DNA of 5,122 nt from Anaerolineales bacterium UBA6668 (lineage in GTDB: Bacteria > Chloroflexota > Anaerolineae > Anaerolineales > UBA6668). A model generated the notes under the pieces. It saw only the letters and a program-made list of their open reading frames with translations, was not told the DNA's origin and did not search any database. The translations under genes were made by a program, and so were the position numbers. The DNA is taken from contig DKKK01000027.1 of assembly GCA_002455215.1 (NCBI GenBank), positions 1,616 through 6,737 on the forward strand, given 5' to 3'. Positions 1 through 5,122 of the stretch are shown piece after piece. Positions within the stretch are counted from its first letter, which is position 1, and each line of letters opens with the position of its first letter.

Positions 1-343
1 ACACCTCACGATTCATAGCAAAATAGCTAAATGTGCGGTGCTCGCCGGGTTCGCCTTCCCAAATCAGTGCTTGTTTATTCTTGCGCCAGGTTTTTTGGTG
101 GCGGTCTATTGCATTCAACACAATGTTGGTTTTTGCGCCGGTAAACCACTTGAAGAAAGGTGGGCGACTATCATCAAGTACTTTGTCCCACTGCTTGTAC
201 CAAGACAATTCGGCGGCACGCGTTTCCCAAAAACCGGCAAGATCTTGGTCAGCTTGCTCCCGTTGGGCATAGTAGTCCGGGACGTTTGCGTTTTGAAGGG
301 TCGCTTCGGATGGGTAGTAGACATCCCCGTGCAATTCAGTCAT
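1..343 (-). CDS. acsA: Acetyl-CoA synthetase-like AMP-forming acyl-CoA ligase, N-terminal part (3' end cut by window edge)
   Basis: The reading frame opens with ATG at 343 and stays open to base 1, giving 114 codons beginning MTELHGDVYYPSEATLQNAN. Family knowledge: acetyl-CoA synthetases (about 650 residues) make acetyl-CoA from acetate, ATP and CoA through acetyl-AMP in the cytoplasm. The visible part matches their N-terminal ACAS_N region: a DYYAQR and FWETRAAEL stretch (about residues 24-46), then W-KQWDKVLD, PFFKWFTGAKTNIVLNAIDRH (about 61-82) and ALIWEGEPGEHRTFSYF (about 91-108), which resembles the acetyl-CoA synthetase pattern WFxGGxLNxxxNxxDRH...WEGEPG. The catalytic core, including the P-loop-like AMP-binding motif and the acylated lysine, lies outside the window, so propionyl-CoA synthetase or a related short-chain ligase cannot be excluded. 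The start is supported by GGAG at 349-352, five bases upstream. The gene has its own 300-base leader after a terminator, so it is probably transcribed independently. Confidence 0.85.
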   Translation of the reverse strand, partial: MTELHGDVYYPSEATLQNANVPDYYAQREQADQDLAGFWETRAAELSWYKQWDKVLDDSRPPFFKWFTGAKTNIVLNAIDRHQKTWRKNKQALIWEGEPGEHRTFSYFAMNREV

Positions 344-372
344 AGTGGCTCCAAACTTAAATGAAAAATTAG

Positions 373-378
373 GTTATA
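373..378 (-). promoter_or_regulatory. Candidate -10 element for the acetyl-CoA synthetase gene
   Basis: On the minus strand the hexamer TATAAC lies 29 bases upstream of the ATG at 343, which would give a short leader of about 20 bases containing the ribosome binding site. No good -35 hexamer is found 16-18 bases further upstream (the bases there are GC-rich, such as GCGCAG). This fits either a promoter that needs an activator or a chance match. Confidence 0.35.
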
Positions 379-401
379 TTCGACACGGATGAAAACTGCG
401 C

Positions 402-419
402 TTTTTCCTTAAGAAAAAA
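402..419. promoter_or_regulatory. Imperfect A/T-armed palindrome centred on CTTAAG
   Basis: The bases read TTTTT, one mismatched base, CTTAAG, one mismatched base, AAAAA, giving an 18-base near-perfect dyad. Its centre is about 67 bases upstream of the ATG of the acetyl-CoA synthetase gene and just upstream of the candidate -10. It could be an operator near the -35 position. A chance symmetry in an A/T-rich leader is also possible. Confidence 0.3.
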
Positions 420-423
420 CTCC

Positions 424-447
424 TGTACTCGACTTGTTTCGAATACA
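424..447. promoter_or_regulatory. 24-base inverted repeat, putative operator upstream of the acetyl-CoA synthetase gene
   Basis: The arms TGTACTCGA and TCGAATACA are separated by six bases and pair at eight of nine positions. The arm length and short central spacer are typical of a binding site for a dimeric helix-turn-helix regulator. The centre (about 435.5) is roughly 70 bases upstream of the start predicted from the -10 at 373-378, a spacing seen for activators of CRP type, although the sequence is not the CRP consensus. The regulator is unknown. Confidence 0.45.
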
Positions 448-645
448 ACTGCGATTACGGTAAACCCATTTTGAAGCGCATAGGATGGTTGCCGTTTGCA
501 ATCATCGGCGCTTTAGGTGGATGCAAACACTCGCAATTCGTTATTCTGTATCTATGCCGAATACTACCCGTGCTCAGTATATAAAAAACAAACTTCATGT
601 GACTGTAATGCAATTTGGGCGGTTCGGCAAGTGGGGGGCAGAAGC
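448..645. other. Non-coding stretch between the DUF35 terminator and the acetyl-CoA synthetase control region
   Basis: Together with 344-447 this makes about 300 bases without a convincing gene. The plus-strand reading frames here have no family resemblance and one runs straight through the terminator and into the opposite DUF35 gene. It holds a weak inverted repeat (GTTTGCA at 494-500 with TGCAAAC at 522-528) and possible minus-strand promoter hexamers: TATACT at 576-581, and a TTGCCG/TACAGT pair with 17-base spacing near 600-630. None is strong enough to call. It is probably a long leader or upstream control region. Confidence 0.5.
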
Positions 646-674
646 AAAAAAGAGCCGTTTACGGCTCTTTTTTT
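646..674 (-). terminator. Strong intrinsic terminator, bidirectional in form, after the DUF35 gene
   Basis: A perfect 12-base-pair stem (AAAAAAGAGCCG at 646-657 with CGGCTCTTTTTT at 662-673) encloses a four-base loop. The GC-rich core GAGCCG is flanked by A and T runs, so a U-tract follows the hairpin on either strand. It starts 26 bases after the stop of the DUF35 gene and separates that gene from the acetyl-CoA synthetase gene. Confidence 0.92.
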
Positions 675-699
675 AGTGGTTAAAGCGAGATTTAGCGGT

Positions 700-1107
700 T
701 TATGCCAGTGCTACCGCCACTTGTGGGCGAAATTTGTAGCCATAGATCAACATACCCCGCGGACCATCTTCGCGCAGTTTGCGCGTCACCATCTCCACCC
801 GCATACCAATTTCTACTTGCGAATTTTCAATATCGGTCAGTTGGGCAGTTAACAGCGGTCCTTCATCCAACTTGACAATGGCGACTGTGTAAGGCGCTTG
901 GTCTTCAAAGCCTGCAGGGGCAGTGTACACAGTGGTGAAACTAAACACTTCACCCGTGCCACCAAATTGGAATGGCGTCTTGGCTTCGGCTTGGCAGTGT
1001 GGGCACACATCACGCGGGGGGAATATTTTCCCTGCGCAGTTGGGGCACACTTCGCCCACCAGTCCGTATCGTTGTTGTTTTAATCGCCAGTGGCGTGAAA
1101 CTTCCAT
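700..1107 (-). CDS. DUF35-type zinc-ribbon/OB-fold protein (acyl-CoA-associated)
   Basis: This 135-residue protein has the DUF35 layout: a short N-terminal helix rich in Arg, Lys and Gln (about 1-15), a rubredoxin-like zinc ribbon with C21-P-N-C24 and C35-P-H-C38, then an OB-fold from about 45 to 130 (GTGEVFSFTTVY, PYTVAIVKLDEGPLLTAQL, IGMRVEMV). Family knowledge: such proteins bind CoA-thioester enzymes. In archaea one bridges acetoacetyl-CoA thiolase and HMG-CoA synthase, and related subunits serve thiolases and steroid side-chain hydratases/aldolases. No partner enzyme is visible in this window, so the pathway is not known. All four cysteines are present and the length is normal. The ATG at 1107 is preceded by AGGAG at 1120-1124 with a rather long 12-base spacer. 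The gene appears monocistronic: 173 bases separate it from the upstream ABC permease and a strong terminator follows. Confidence 0.88.
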   Translation of the reverse strand: MEVSRHWRLKQQRYGLVGEVCPNCAGKIFPPRDVCPHCQAEAKTPFQFGGTGEVFSFTTVYTAPAGFEDQAPYTVAIVKLDEGPLLTAQLTDIENSQVEIGMRVEMVTRKLREDGPRGMLIYGYKFRPQVAVALA

Positions 1108-1280
1108 GTTGCTAATTGACTCCTGAGCGTTTGCTAGATTGCTCGTTGTTTACGCACATAAAGATACCTGCAAAGCGCTATCAAAGACTCTCAAATTAGC
1201 TAGAAACGGGCAGAACACTCAAATGCAGACAGGTTTTTTATCAAATTGAGAACAATCTACGGTACTACGGGTCATAGAAC
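1108..1280. other. Intergenic region between ABC permease and DUF35 gene, with repeated TCAAA motifs
   Basis: The hexamer TCAAAT occurs at 1191, 1219 and 1241, with a related TCAAAG at 1181. No convincing terminator follows the permease: only a weak five-pair stem is visible after its stop and no U-tract follows. A poor promoter-like pair on the minus strand (TTGATA, 17 bases, TTTATG, near 1155-1183) could serve the DUF35 gene. Whether that gene is read from here or by read-through from the ABC genes is not clear. Confidence 0.4.
1120..1124 (-). promoter_or_regulatory. Ribosome binding site of the DUF35 gene, widely spaced
   Basis: The minus strand reads AGGAG, 12 bases before the ATG at 1107. 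It is a good anti-16S match but further from the start than usual. No in-frame ATG, GTG or TTG lies between, so the ATG is kept as the start. Confidence 0.55.
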
Positions 1281-2087
1281 TTATTTCCAGCGTGTCAGTA
1301 TTGTTTCGCGCTGAAATAGGGAAATTGCACCCCACACTAGCGCTACATCCACCACTAGCAGGAACACACTTGCCCCCAGCATCAGGCTGGTTTTCAACAC
1401 CAATACCCCCAGCATTGAACTAACAAAAAAGCCGATGACCGGTAGCACCACAACGCCGGTTAGTTGTCCTGCCACCCGTGGGTCACTCACCCGTGAAGAA
1501 ACCATCACAGACAGGCTCACCGACAGGAGCGAGAGCAACGGCGCGAGAATTCCTACACCGACTAGCCAGATTGGCGAGAATAGGCTTTTTACCACCGGGG
1601 GAACACTAACCAGGCTAGCCCCCACCAAATAAATGGCAAACCCTGCCCAAGTGGCAATCACCGCTGGGATGAGCGCGGCAAACATTTTCCCCAACAACAA
1701 TTCGCTAGTGCGGATGGGGGTGGCAAGCAACGGTTCTAAACTTCGCGTCACTTTTTCGCCAACAATTGAATATGCCGCAAAACTTGTTGGAATAATTAAG
1801 GGCACTAGCAAGAAGAGCAGAGCGTATTGGTTCGCCATAAACACCTGAAAACACTCGGAATCTGTGCTATCCTGCGGGCAAAGCAGTCGCCAAGCAGGTG
1901 GTAAACTGTCACTGATTTCCCCAACTGTGTTACCGTCCATGCTAGCTCCTATGACATACAGAGAAACTAACGGGATAATGGTGAGCAATATTGGCAAAAA
2001 GATGGTGGAAAACAGCACGATTTTGTGCTTAAAAACTTCTTTCCACTCTTTCTGCACCAAAATTTGGATTTTAGATAAATTAGGCAT
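1281..2087 (-). CDS. ABC-2 type transporter permease (NatB-like)
   Basis: This is an integral membrane protein of 268 residues from the ATG at 2087, or 271 from a GTG at 2096. Six hydrophobic segments are visible (GTG numbering): about 26-49, 90-112, 139-163, 176-199, 213-235 and 237-261. Between segments two and three lies the cytoplasmic stretch GEKVTRSLEPLLATPIRTSE (113-132), the characteristic ABC-2 motif, and SSRVSDPRVAGQLTG (200-214) precedes segment five. The outer loop between segments one and two carries C73 and C82, which could form a disulfide. Family knowledge: such permeases pair with a NatA-like ATPase to export ions, drugs or lipids-like compounds; the substrate cannot be read from sequence. 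The ATPase gene ends just upstream. I prefer the ATG because GGTGA (2093-2097) sits five bases before it as a ribosome binding site, whereas the GTG lies inside that site and has none of its own. Confidence 0.92.
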   Translation of the reverse strand: MPNLSKIQILVQKEWKEVFKHKIVLFSTIFLPILLTIIPLVSLYVIGASMDGNTVGEISDSLPPAWRLLCPQDSTDSECFQVFMANQYALLFLLVPLIIPTSFAAYSIVGEKVTRSLEPLLATPIRTSELLLGKMFAALIPAVIATWAGFAIYLVGASLVSVPPVVKSLFSPIWLVGVGILAPLLSLLSVSLSVMVSSRVSDPRVAGQLTGVVVLPVIGFFVSSMLGVLVLKTSLMLGASVFLLVVDVALVWGAISLFQRETILTRWK

Positions 2088-2092
2088 AGTTT

Positions 2093-2097
2093 TCACC
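2093..2097 (-). promoter_or_regulatory. Ribosome binding site deciding the permease start
   Basis: The minus strand reads GGTGA, complementary to the 16S rRNA tail, five bases before the ATG at 2087. The alternative GTG start (2094-2096) is contained within it and has no purine-rich site upstream, which favours the ATG. Confidence 0.5.
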
Positions 2098-2111
2098 CAA
2101 TATAGCCCGGG

Positions 2112-3017
2112 TTAGTTCCCGAGTAAGCGTAAATACACATCTTCCAGCGAGTGGCGAATTTCTCCCACAAATTGGACTTCCGCACCTAGCTCCACCAACG
2201 CCCGCACAATGGCGGGGTTTTCGTTTTCAGGGTCTGCTACGGTGACGATGAGTTTATTGTCTAAAATTTCGACCGCAGGCAAGTTGAACTGCTGACCGAG
2301 TGTTTCGGCTAGGGCAGGGAGCATTTGCTTAAGATGGAAGACCACTTGCCGACCAAACAATTGCTTGCGCAGGGCGCTGGGCGAATCTTGCACCAAAATT
2401 TTCTGCTTAAAAACGCCCACTACATCACACAAGCGCTCGGCTTCATCCAGATTGTGCGTGCAAATGAAGATGGTACGCCCCAAATTGCGCAATTCGGCAA
2501 TAAAATCACGCACCAAGCGACTGGCAGAAGGGTCTAGCCCACTGGTTGGCTCATCTAGAAAGATTGTTTTTGGCTCGTGAAGCAAAGCACGCGCAATTGC
2601 CAGCTTTTGTTTCATCCCTTTGCTAAAGGTGCTGGCTTTCTCAAAGCGGCGTTCCCACAGGGCGAGCATACGCAGATATTTTTCCACTGCTTGCTGTGGC
2701 TTCTCCACTTCGTATAGGCGAGCATACAACAGCAAGTTTTCTTCAGCGCTCAAATGGTCATATAAACCCGGACTTTCGGTGAGTACCCCTACTGTGCGCC
2801 GGATCGCTTCATCTTGCTTGCCAACCTGAAAGCCATTTACCCAAGCTGTGCCAGCGGTTGGCGCAATCAGGCTAGTCAACATGCGCACCGTAGTGGTTTT
2901 TCCCGCACCGTTTGGTCCGAGAAAGCCAAACACTTGCCCACTGGGTACTTCCAAATTGAGTTTATCAACAGCAATATTTTTGCCAAAGTTTTTTTGTAGC
3001 TGGGTCGTTGAAATCAT
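2112..3017 (-). CDS. ABC transporter ATP-binding protein (NatA/CcmA-like)
   Basis: This 301-residue cytoplasmic ATPase has every nucleotide-binding motif in order: Walker A GPNGAGKTT (34-42), Q-loop region VGVLTESPGLYDHLSAEENL (76-95), signature FSKGMKQKLA (131-140), Walker B TIFLDEP (151-157) with catalytic E156, D-loop SGLD (159-162) and switch histidine H188 in CTHNLDEAE. The usual Q-loop glutamine is replaced by glutamate (E81), which as far as I recall is common in ABC-2 exporters with the following GLY motif. After about residue 220 comes a DUF4162-like C-terminal region ending LEDVYLRLLGN, typical of ATPases that power ABC-2 permeases. The protein is complete and of usual length. It should energise the permease encoded directly downstream. 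The ATG at 3017 has AGGA at 3027-3030, nine bases upstream. The cargo is unknown; drug, lipid or sodium export are all known for relatives. Confidence 0.95.
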   Translation of the reverse strand: MISTTQLQKNFGKNIAVDKLNLEVPSGQVFGFLGPNGAGKTTTVRMLTSLIAPTAGTAWVNGFQVGKQDEAIRRTVGVLTESPGLYDHLSAEENLLLYARLYEVEKPQQAVEKYLRMLALWERRFEKASTFSKGMKQKLAIARALLHEPKTIFLDEPTSGLDPSASRLVRDFIAELRNLGRTIFICTHNLDEAERLCDVVGVFKQKILVQDSPSALRKQLFGRQVVFHLKQMLPALAETLGQQFNLPAVEILDNKLIVTVADPENENPAIVRALVELGAEVQFVGEIRHSLEDVYLRLLGN

Positions 3018-3030
3018 GGAAACACATCCT

Positions 3031-3076
3031 AGCCAAAATTTACACTACTCATCCGCGGACAACTGCGTTTTTGGCT
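3031..3076. repeat. Inverted repeat in the leader of the ABC ATPase gene
   Basis: Perfect eight-base arms AGCCAAAA (3031-3038) and TTTTGGCT (3069-3076) are separated by 30 bases. The perfect eight-base palindrome TCCGCGGA (3052-3059) lies almost at the centre. It falls in the 87-base gap between the glycosyltransferase stop and the ATPase start. It is not followed by a T-tract, so it is not a standard terminator. It could be an RNA stem or paired operator half-sites. Confidence 0.35.
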
Positions 3077-3104
3077 CAATTAGAAGCGATAATTCGTCAT
3101 CAAG

Positions 3105-4262
3105 TTAAGCACCAATACTTTCTTGAAAGAAAAAAACCGTTTGCTGTGCAATGCCCTGCCAACCAAACTCACTAGACAAAGCCAATGCGCCTTGTGAAAG
3201 TTTGGCTTGTAAAGCGGGATTCTCCAGCAATTGCCGGGCGGCGCTGGCAAGTTGCTGTGGGTCGTCTGCCTGCACCAACCAGCTATTTTCGCCGTGAAGC
3301 AACTGTGGGAGCGGCACACGCGGTTGGGTGGTAATGGTGGGCTTGCCGTGATTTAAGCATGCCATAAAAGTCCCACGCCGAAAGGAAGCGCCATCGCGGT
3401 AAGGCTGGAGCATCAAATCGCAACTGAGCAAAGCCGCTGATGTTTGCGGTGCAGGCAAGTAACCTGTGCGCACAATGCGGTCTGCCACCCCTAAATTTTG
3501 CGCCAATGTATTGAGTTCTTCGGCAAAGGCATTGTTGGTGCTGGGGTCGCTACTGCCTGCCTGCCCACCAATTAACACCAACTTTGCCGCCACACCTTGC
3601 TCAAGCAGGTTTGCCAAAGCCGCAATGATGGTTTCGCCGCCTTTGCTGGGGTTCAGAAAGCCGAAATAGCCCAAAGCAAATTCGCCTGTTAGGATACCAT
3701 ACTGCGCCCGCCAGTTTGCTTTGGCATAATCGGGTGGGGGGCAGTTGGGGATATTGCTCCCGATGGGAATTTCGCGCACATTGGTAAGTTTCCAACTGTG
3801 CTTTAACGTGTGGGCATCTTCGGGATTGGTGGCAATGACACCCATGCTGGCTTGCGCGAGCCATTGCAAGGCTTTGGTACGTAGTGCGCCAGCTTTGGGA
3901 AAGAGATAAGGAACGCGTAGGTCGTGAAAGGTAACCACTGTTGGGCGGGAAAGCAAGCGTGGCAAAAAGTGGATGGGGAGGCGCATCTTACCGTATGCCG
4001 CCGCTTGGTACTGGATATTGACCACGTCCGCCTGATTTAGCTGTTGGCGTAGTCGCCACAATGCCCGCCAGCCCCAATCCGCGTGAACTATCGGGAAATG
4101 TTGATAGCGGCGAGTTTCGTTGGCGGGTAGTTGGTTGCGCTGGTCGGTATAAACAGAAACGACATGACCTTGCTCTGCCCAAGCCAGCACAATTTCACGG
4201 CTAAAATCGCCTACTCCTCCTTGCATGGGGGGGTATTCACCGGAGACAAGCGCTATTTTCAT
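3105..4262 (-). CDS. GT4-family glycosyltransferase (GT-B fold)
   Basis: This 385-residue protein looks complete. The N-terminal Rossmann domain starts MKIALVSGEYPPMQGGVGDF, with the glycine-rich GGVGDF acceptor-side loop (15-20) typical of GT4 enzymes, then VVNIQYQ (80-86) and TFHDLRVPYL (111-120). The second domain starts near 195 with LGYFGFLNPSKGGETIIAAL, whose K207 matches the conserved lysine of the nucleotide-sugar site, followed by AKLVLIGG (226-233) and DRIVRTGYLP (261-270). The usual EX7E motif is changed to D290-GASFRRG-T298, a variant I associate with a GT4 subgroup. Family knowledge: GT4 enzymes move a sugar from a nucleotide or lipid donor with retention. Donor and acceptor cannot be read here. 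No signal peptide or membrane segment is seen, so it acts at the cytoplasmic face. It lies 44 bases after the polyprenyl synthase gene and 87 bases before the ABC exporter genes. AGGTGGG at 4269-4275, six bases before the ATG, supports the start. Confidence 0.92.
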   Translation of the reverse strand: MKIALVSGEYPPMQGGVGDFSREIVLAWAEQGHVVSVYTDQRNQLPANETRRYQHFPIVHADWGWRALWRLRQQLNQADVVNIQYQAAAYGKMRLPIHFLPRLLSRPTVVTFHDLRVPYLFPKAGALRTKALQWLAQASMGVIATNPEDAHTLKHSWKLTNVREIPIGSNIPNCPPPDYAKANWRAQYGILTGEFALGYFGFLNPSKGGETIIAALANLLEQGVAAKLVLIGGQAGSSDPSTNNAFAEELNTLAQNLGVADRIVRTGYLPAPQTSAALLSCDLMLQPYRDGASFRRGTFMACLNHGKPTITTQPRVPLPQLLHGENSWLVQADDPQQLASAARQLLENPALQAKLSQGALALSSEFGWQGIAQQTVFFFQESIGA

Positions 4263-4268
4263 GAGAAT

Positions 4269-4290
4269 CCCACCTGTGTAGTGTGGTGGG
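4269..4290 (-). promoter_or_regulatory. Hairpin overlapping the ribosome binding site of the glycosyltransferase gene
   Basis: Six-base GC-rich arms, CCCACC and GGTGGG, enclose a ten-base loop in the gap between the polyprenyl synthase and glycosyltransferase genes. In the minus-strand RNA the 3' arm GGTGGG is most of the ribosome binding site AGGTGGG, six bases before the ATG at 4262. When folded it would hide that site. There is no T-tract, so it is not a terminator. Confidence 0.4.
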
Positions 4291-4306
4291 TGAAATGGGG
4301 AAGTGT

Positions 4307-5122
4307 TTACAAATCGCGTGCGACTGTAAATTCTGCTAGGGCGTGCAGGCGTTGTGTGTAGTCGTTTTGTGGTAGTTGGTTTAGCAGTTCGCGGGCTTTT
4401 TGCACATACTCGCGGGCTTCGCGGTGGGCGGCTTGGATGGCGCCACTGCTACGTACTTTTTCCACCACTCTTTCCACAATGCGCCGATTGCCGGCATCTG
4501 CGCCACGCAAGGCGGCGACGTCCGCATCGCTGGGGTTGGCTTCGCAGAAGAAAATTGCCGGTAAGGTGAACAGTCCTTGTTGCAAGTCACCGCCGACTGG
4601 CTTGCCGATATGGTCCGCCTGCCCCACAAAGTCCAAAATATCATCCATCACCTGAAATGCCATACCTACCAAGCGTCCGTATTCGGTGATGGCTTGAATT
4701 TGTGCTTCCGGCGCTTTACCGAGTACTGCCGCACCTTCACATGCCAAGCAGAACAAACTGGCAGTTTTTGCGAAGATGCGCTTGGCATAGTCATCGCGAC
4801 TGATAGAAGCTTTGCTCGTAAATTGCTGGCGTAGTTCACCGCTTACTACAATCATCAAACTTTCGGCGAATTGTGTCATCACGCGCACATCTTGAGTGCT
4901 TGCCGCCCAACTAGCAGAACGGGCAAATAAATAGTCACCGGTTAGGATGGTGGCGGCAGGTGTCCAGTTTGCATTTAAGGTTGGTACACCGCGCCGGAAT
5001 AGTGCGCCATCTACCAAATCATCATGTACCAATGTGGCAGTATGAAGTAGCTCCACCGCCGATGCAAAGGTCACTGTTTCTGCAATGGGTGAACCAAATA
5101 CTCCACCAGCCAGCAGAGTTGA
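4307..5122 (-). CDS. Polyprenyl diphosphate synthase (trans-isoprenyl type), N-terminus cut by window edge
   Basis: The frame is open from 5122 to the stop at 4307, giving 271 visible residues; the family usually has about 320-340, so roughly 50-70 are missing. An internal GTG at 5074 is not the start, because conserved family sequence (STLLAGGVFGSPIAETVTFA) continues upstream of it. Counting from the window edge: first aspartate motif HDDLVD (D34, D35, D38) followed by FRRGVPTLN, GELRQQ (95-100), second aspartate motif MDDILDF (D160, D161, D164), and GKPVGGDLQQGLFTLP (173-188). Family knowledge: these enzymes add isopentenyl units to an allylic diphosphate with Mg2+ bound by the aspartates. 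Small residues A29 and T30 just before the first motif, as in octaprenyl synthases (HTATLxHDD), point to a long-chain product, probably the menaquinone side chain. Chain length is an inference. The glycosyltransferase gene follows after 44 bases, likely co-transcribed. Confidence 0.93.
   Translation of the reverse strand, partial: STLLAGGVFGSPIAETVTFASAVELLHTATLVHDDLVDGALFRRGVPTLNANWTPAATILTGDYLFARSASWAASTQDVRVMTQFAESLMIVVSGELRQQFTSKASISRDDYAKRIFAKTASLFCLACEGAAVLGKAPEAQIQAITEYGRLVGMAFQVMDDILDFVGQADHIGKPVGGDLQQGLFTLPAIFFCEANPSDADVAALRGADAGNRRIVERVVEKVRSSGAIQAAHREAREYVQKARELLNQLPQNDYTQRLHALAEFTVARDL

Noticed and set aside
494..528. Inverted repeat GTTTGCA / TGCAAAC with a 21-base loop
   Set aside because: Seven-base arms with a long loop and no adjacent signal are expected by chance in a stretch of this size.
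578..585. TATATAAA as a plus-strand promoter -10
   Set aside because: No acceptable -35 at the right distance and no plus-strand gene downstream.
485..852. Plus-strand reading frames of 63 and 111 codons in and beyond the non-coding stretch
   Set aside because: They cross the intrinsic terminator or run opposite the well-supported DUF35 gene, have no recognisable domain, and lack a convincing ribosome binding site.
2989..2995. Run of seven A (coding strand) near codon 9 of the ABC ATPase gene, possible slippage site
   Set aside because: The frame continues intact and the run simply encodes an ordinary Gln-Lys-Asn stretch; no second frame product is suggested.
4227..4233. Run of seven C (coding strand) near the start of the glycosyltransferase gene, as in phase-variable genes
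   Set aside because: It encodes part of the conserved EYPP motif of GT4 enzymes, is short for a contingency tract, and the frame is intact; codon choice explains it.
4307..5074. Polyprenyl synthase starting at the internal GTG (5074)
   Set aside because: Conserved family residues continue in frame to the window edge, and a start there would remove helices that precede the first aspartate motif.

Overview
This 5.1 kb bacterial window carries six protein genes, all read from the minus strand, with both outer genes cut by the window edges. The protein set would fit Chloroflexota: a free-standing DUF35 zinc-ribbon/OB-fold protein, a NatA/NatB-type ABC pair, a GT4 glycosyltransferase and a long-chain polyprenyl synthase. 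That is an impression from protein style only; no rRNA or marker gene is present to settle it. No mobile element, CRISPR array, tRNA or rRNA was seen.

In transcription order (right to left), the first block is a polyprenyl diphosphate synthase (4307-5122, N-terminus off the edge), a GT4 glycosyltransferase (3105-4262), an ABC ATPase (2112-3017) and its ABC-2 permease (1281-2087). Gaps are 44, 87 and 24 bases, with no clear terminator between them, so this may be one transcript. The ATPase and permease surely form one exporter. Whether the prenyl and sugar enzymes supply its substrate is only inference from adjacency.

After a 173-193 base gap comes a separate small gene for a DUF35 protein (700-1107), closed by a strong intrinsic terminator (646-674). 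About 300 non-coding bases follow and hold likely regulatory sites, including a 24-base palindrome. They lead into the first 114 codons of an acetyl-CoA-synthetase-like AMP-forming ligase (1-343), which runs off the left edge.

Most of the window is ordinary metabolic and envelope housekeeping. I see no clear new system. The points most worth a second look are the palindromes upstream of the acetyl-CoA synthetase, a hairpin covering the ribosome binding site of the glycosyltransferase, and the DUF35 protein standing without its usual thiolase or synthase partner.
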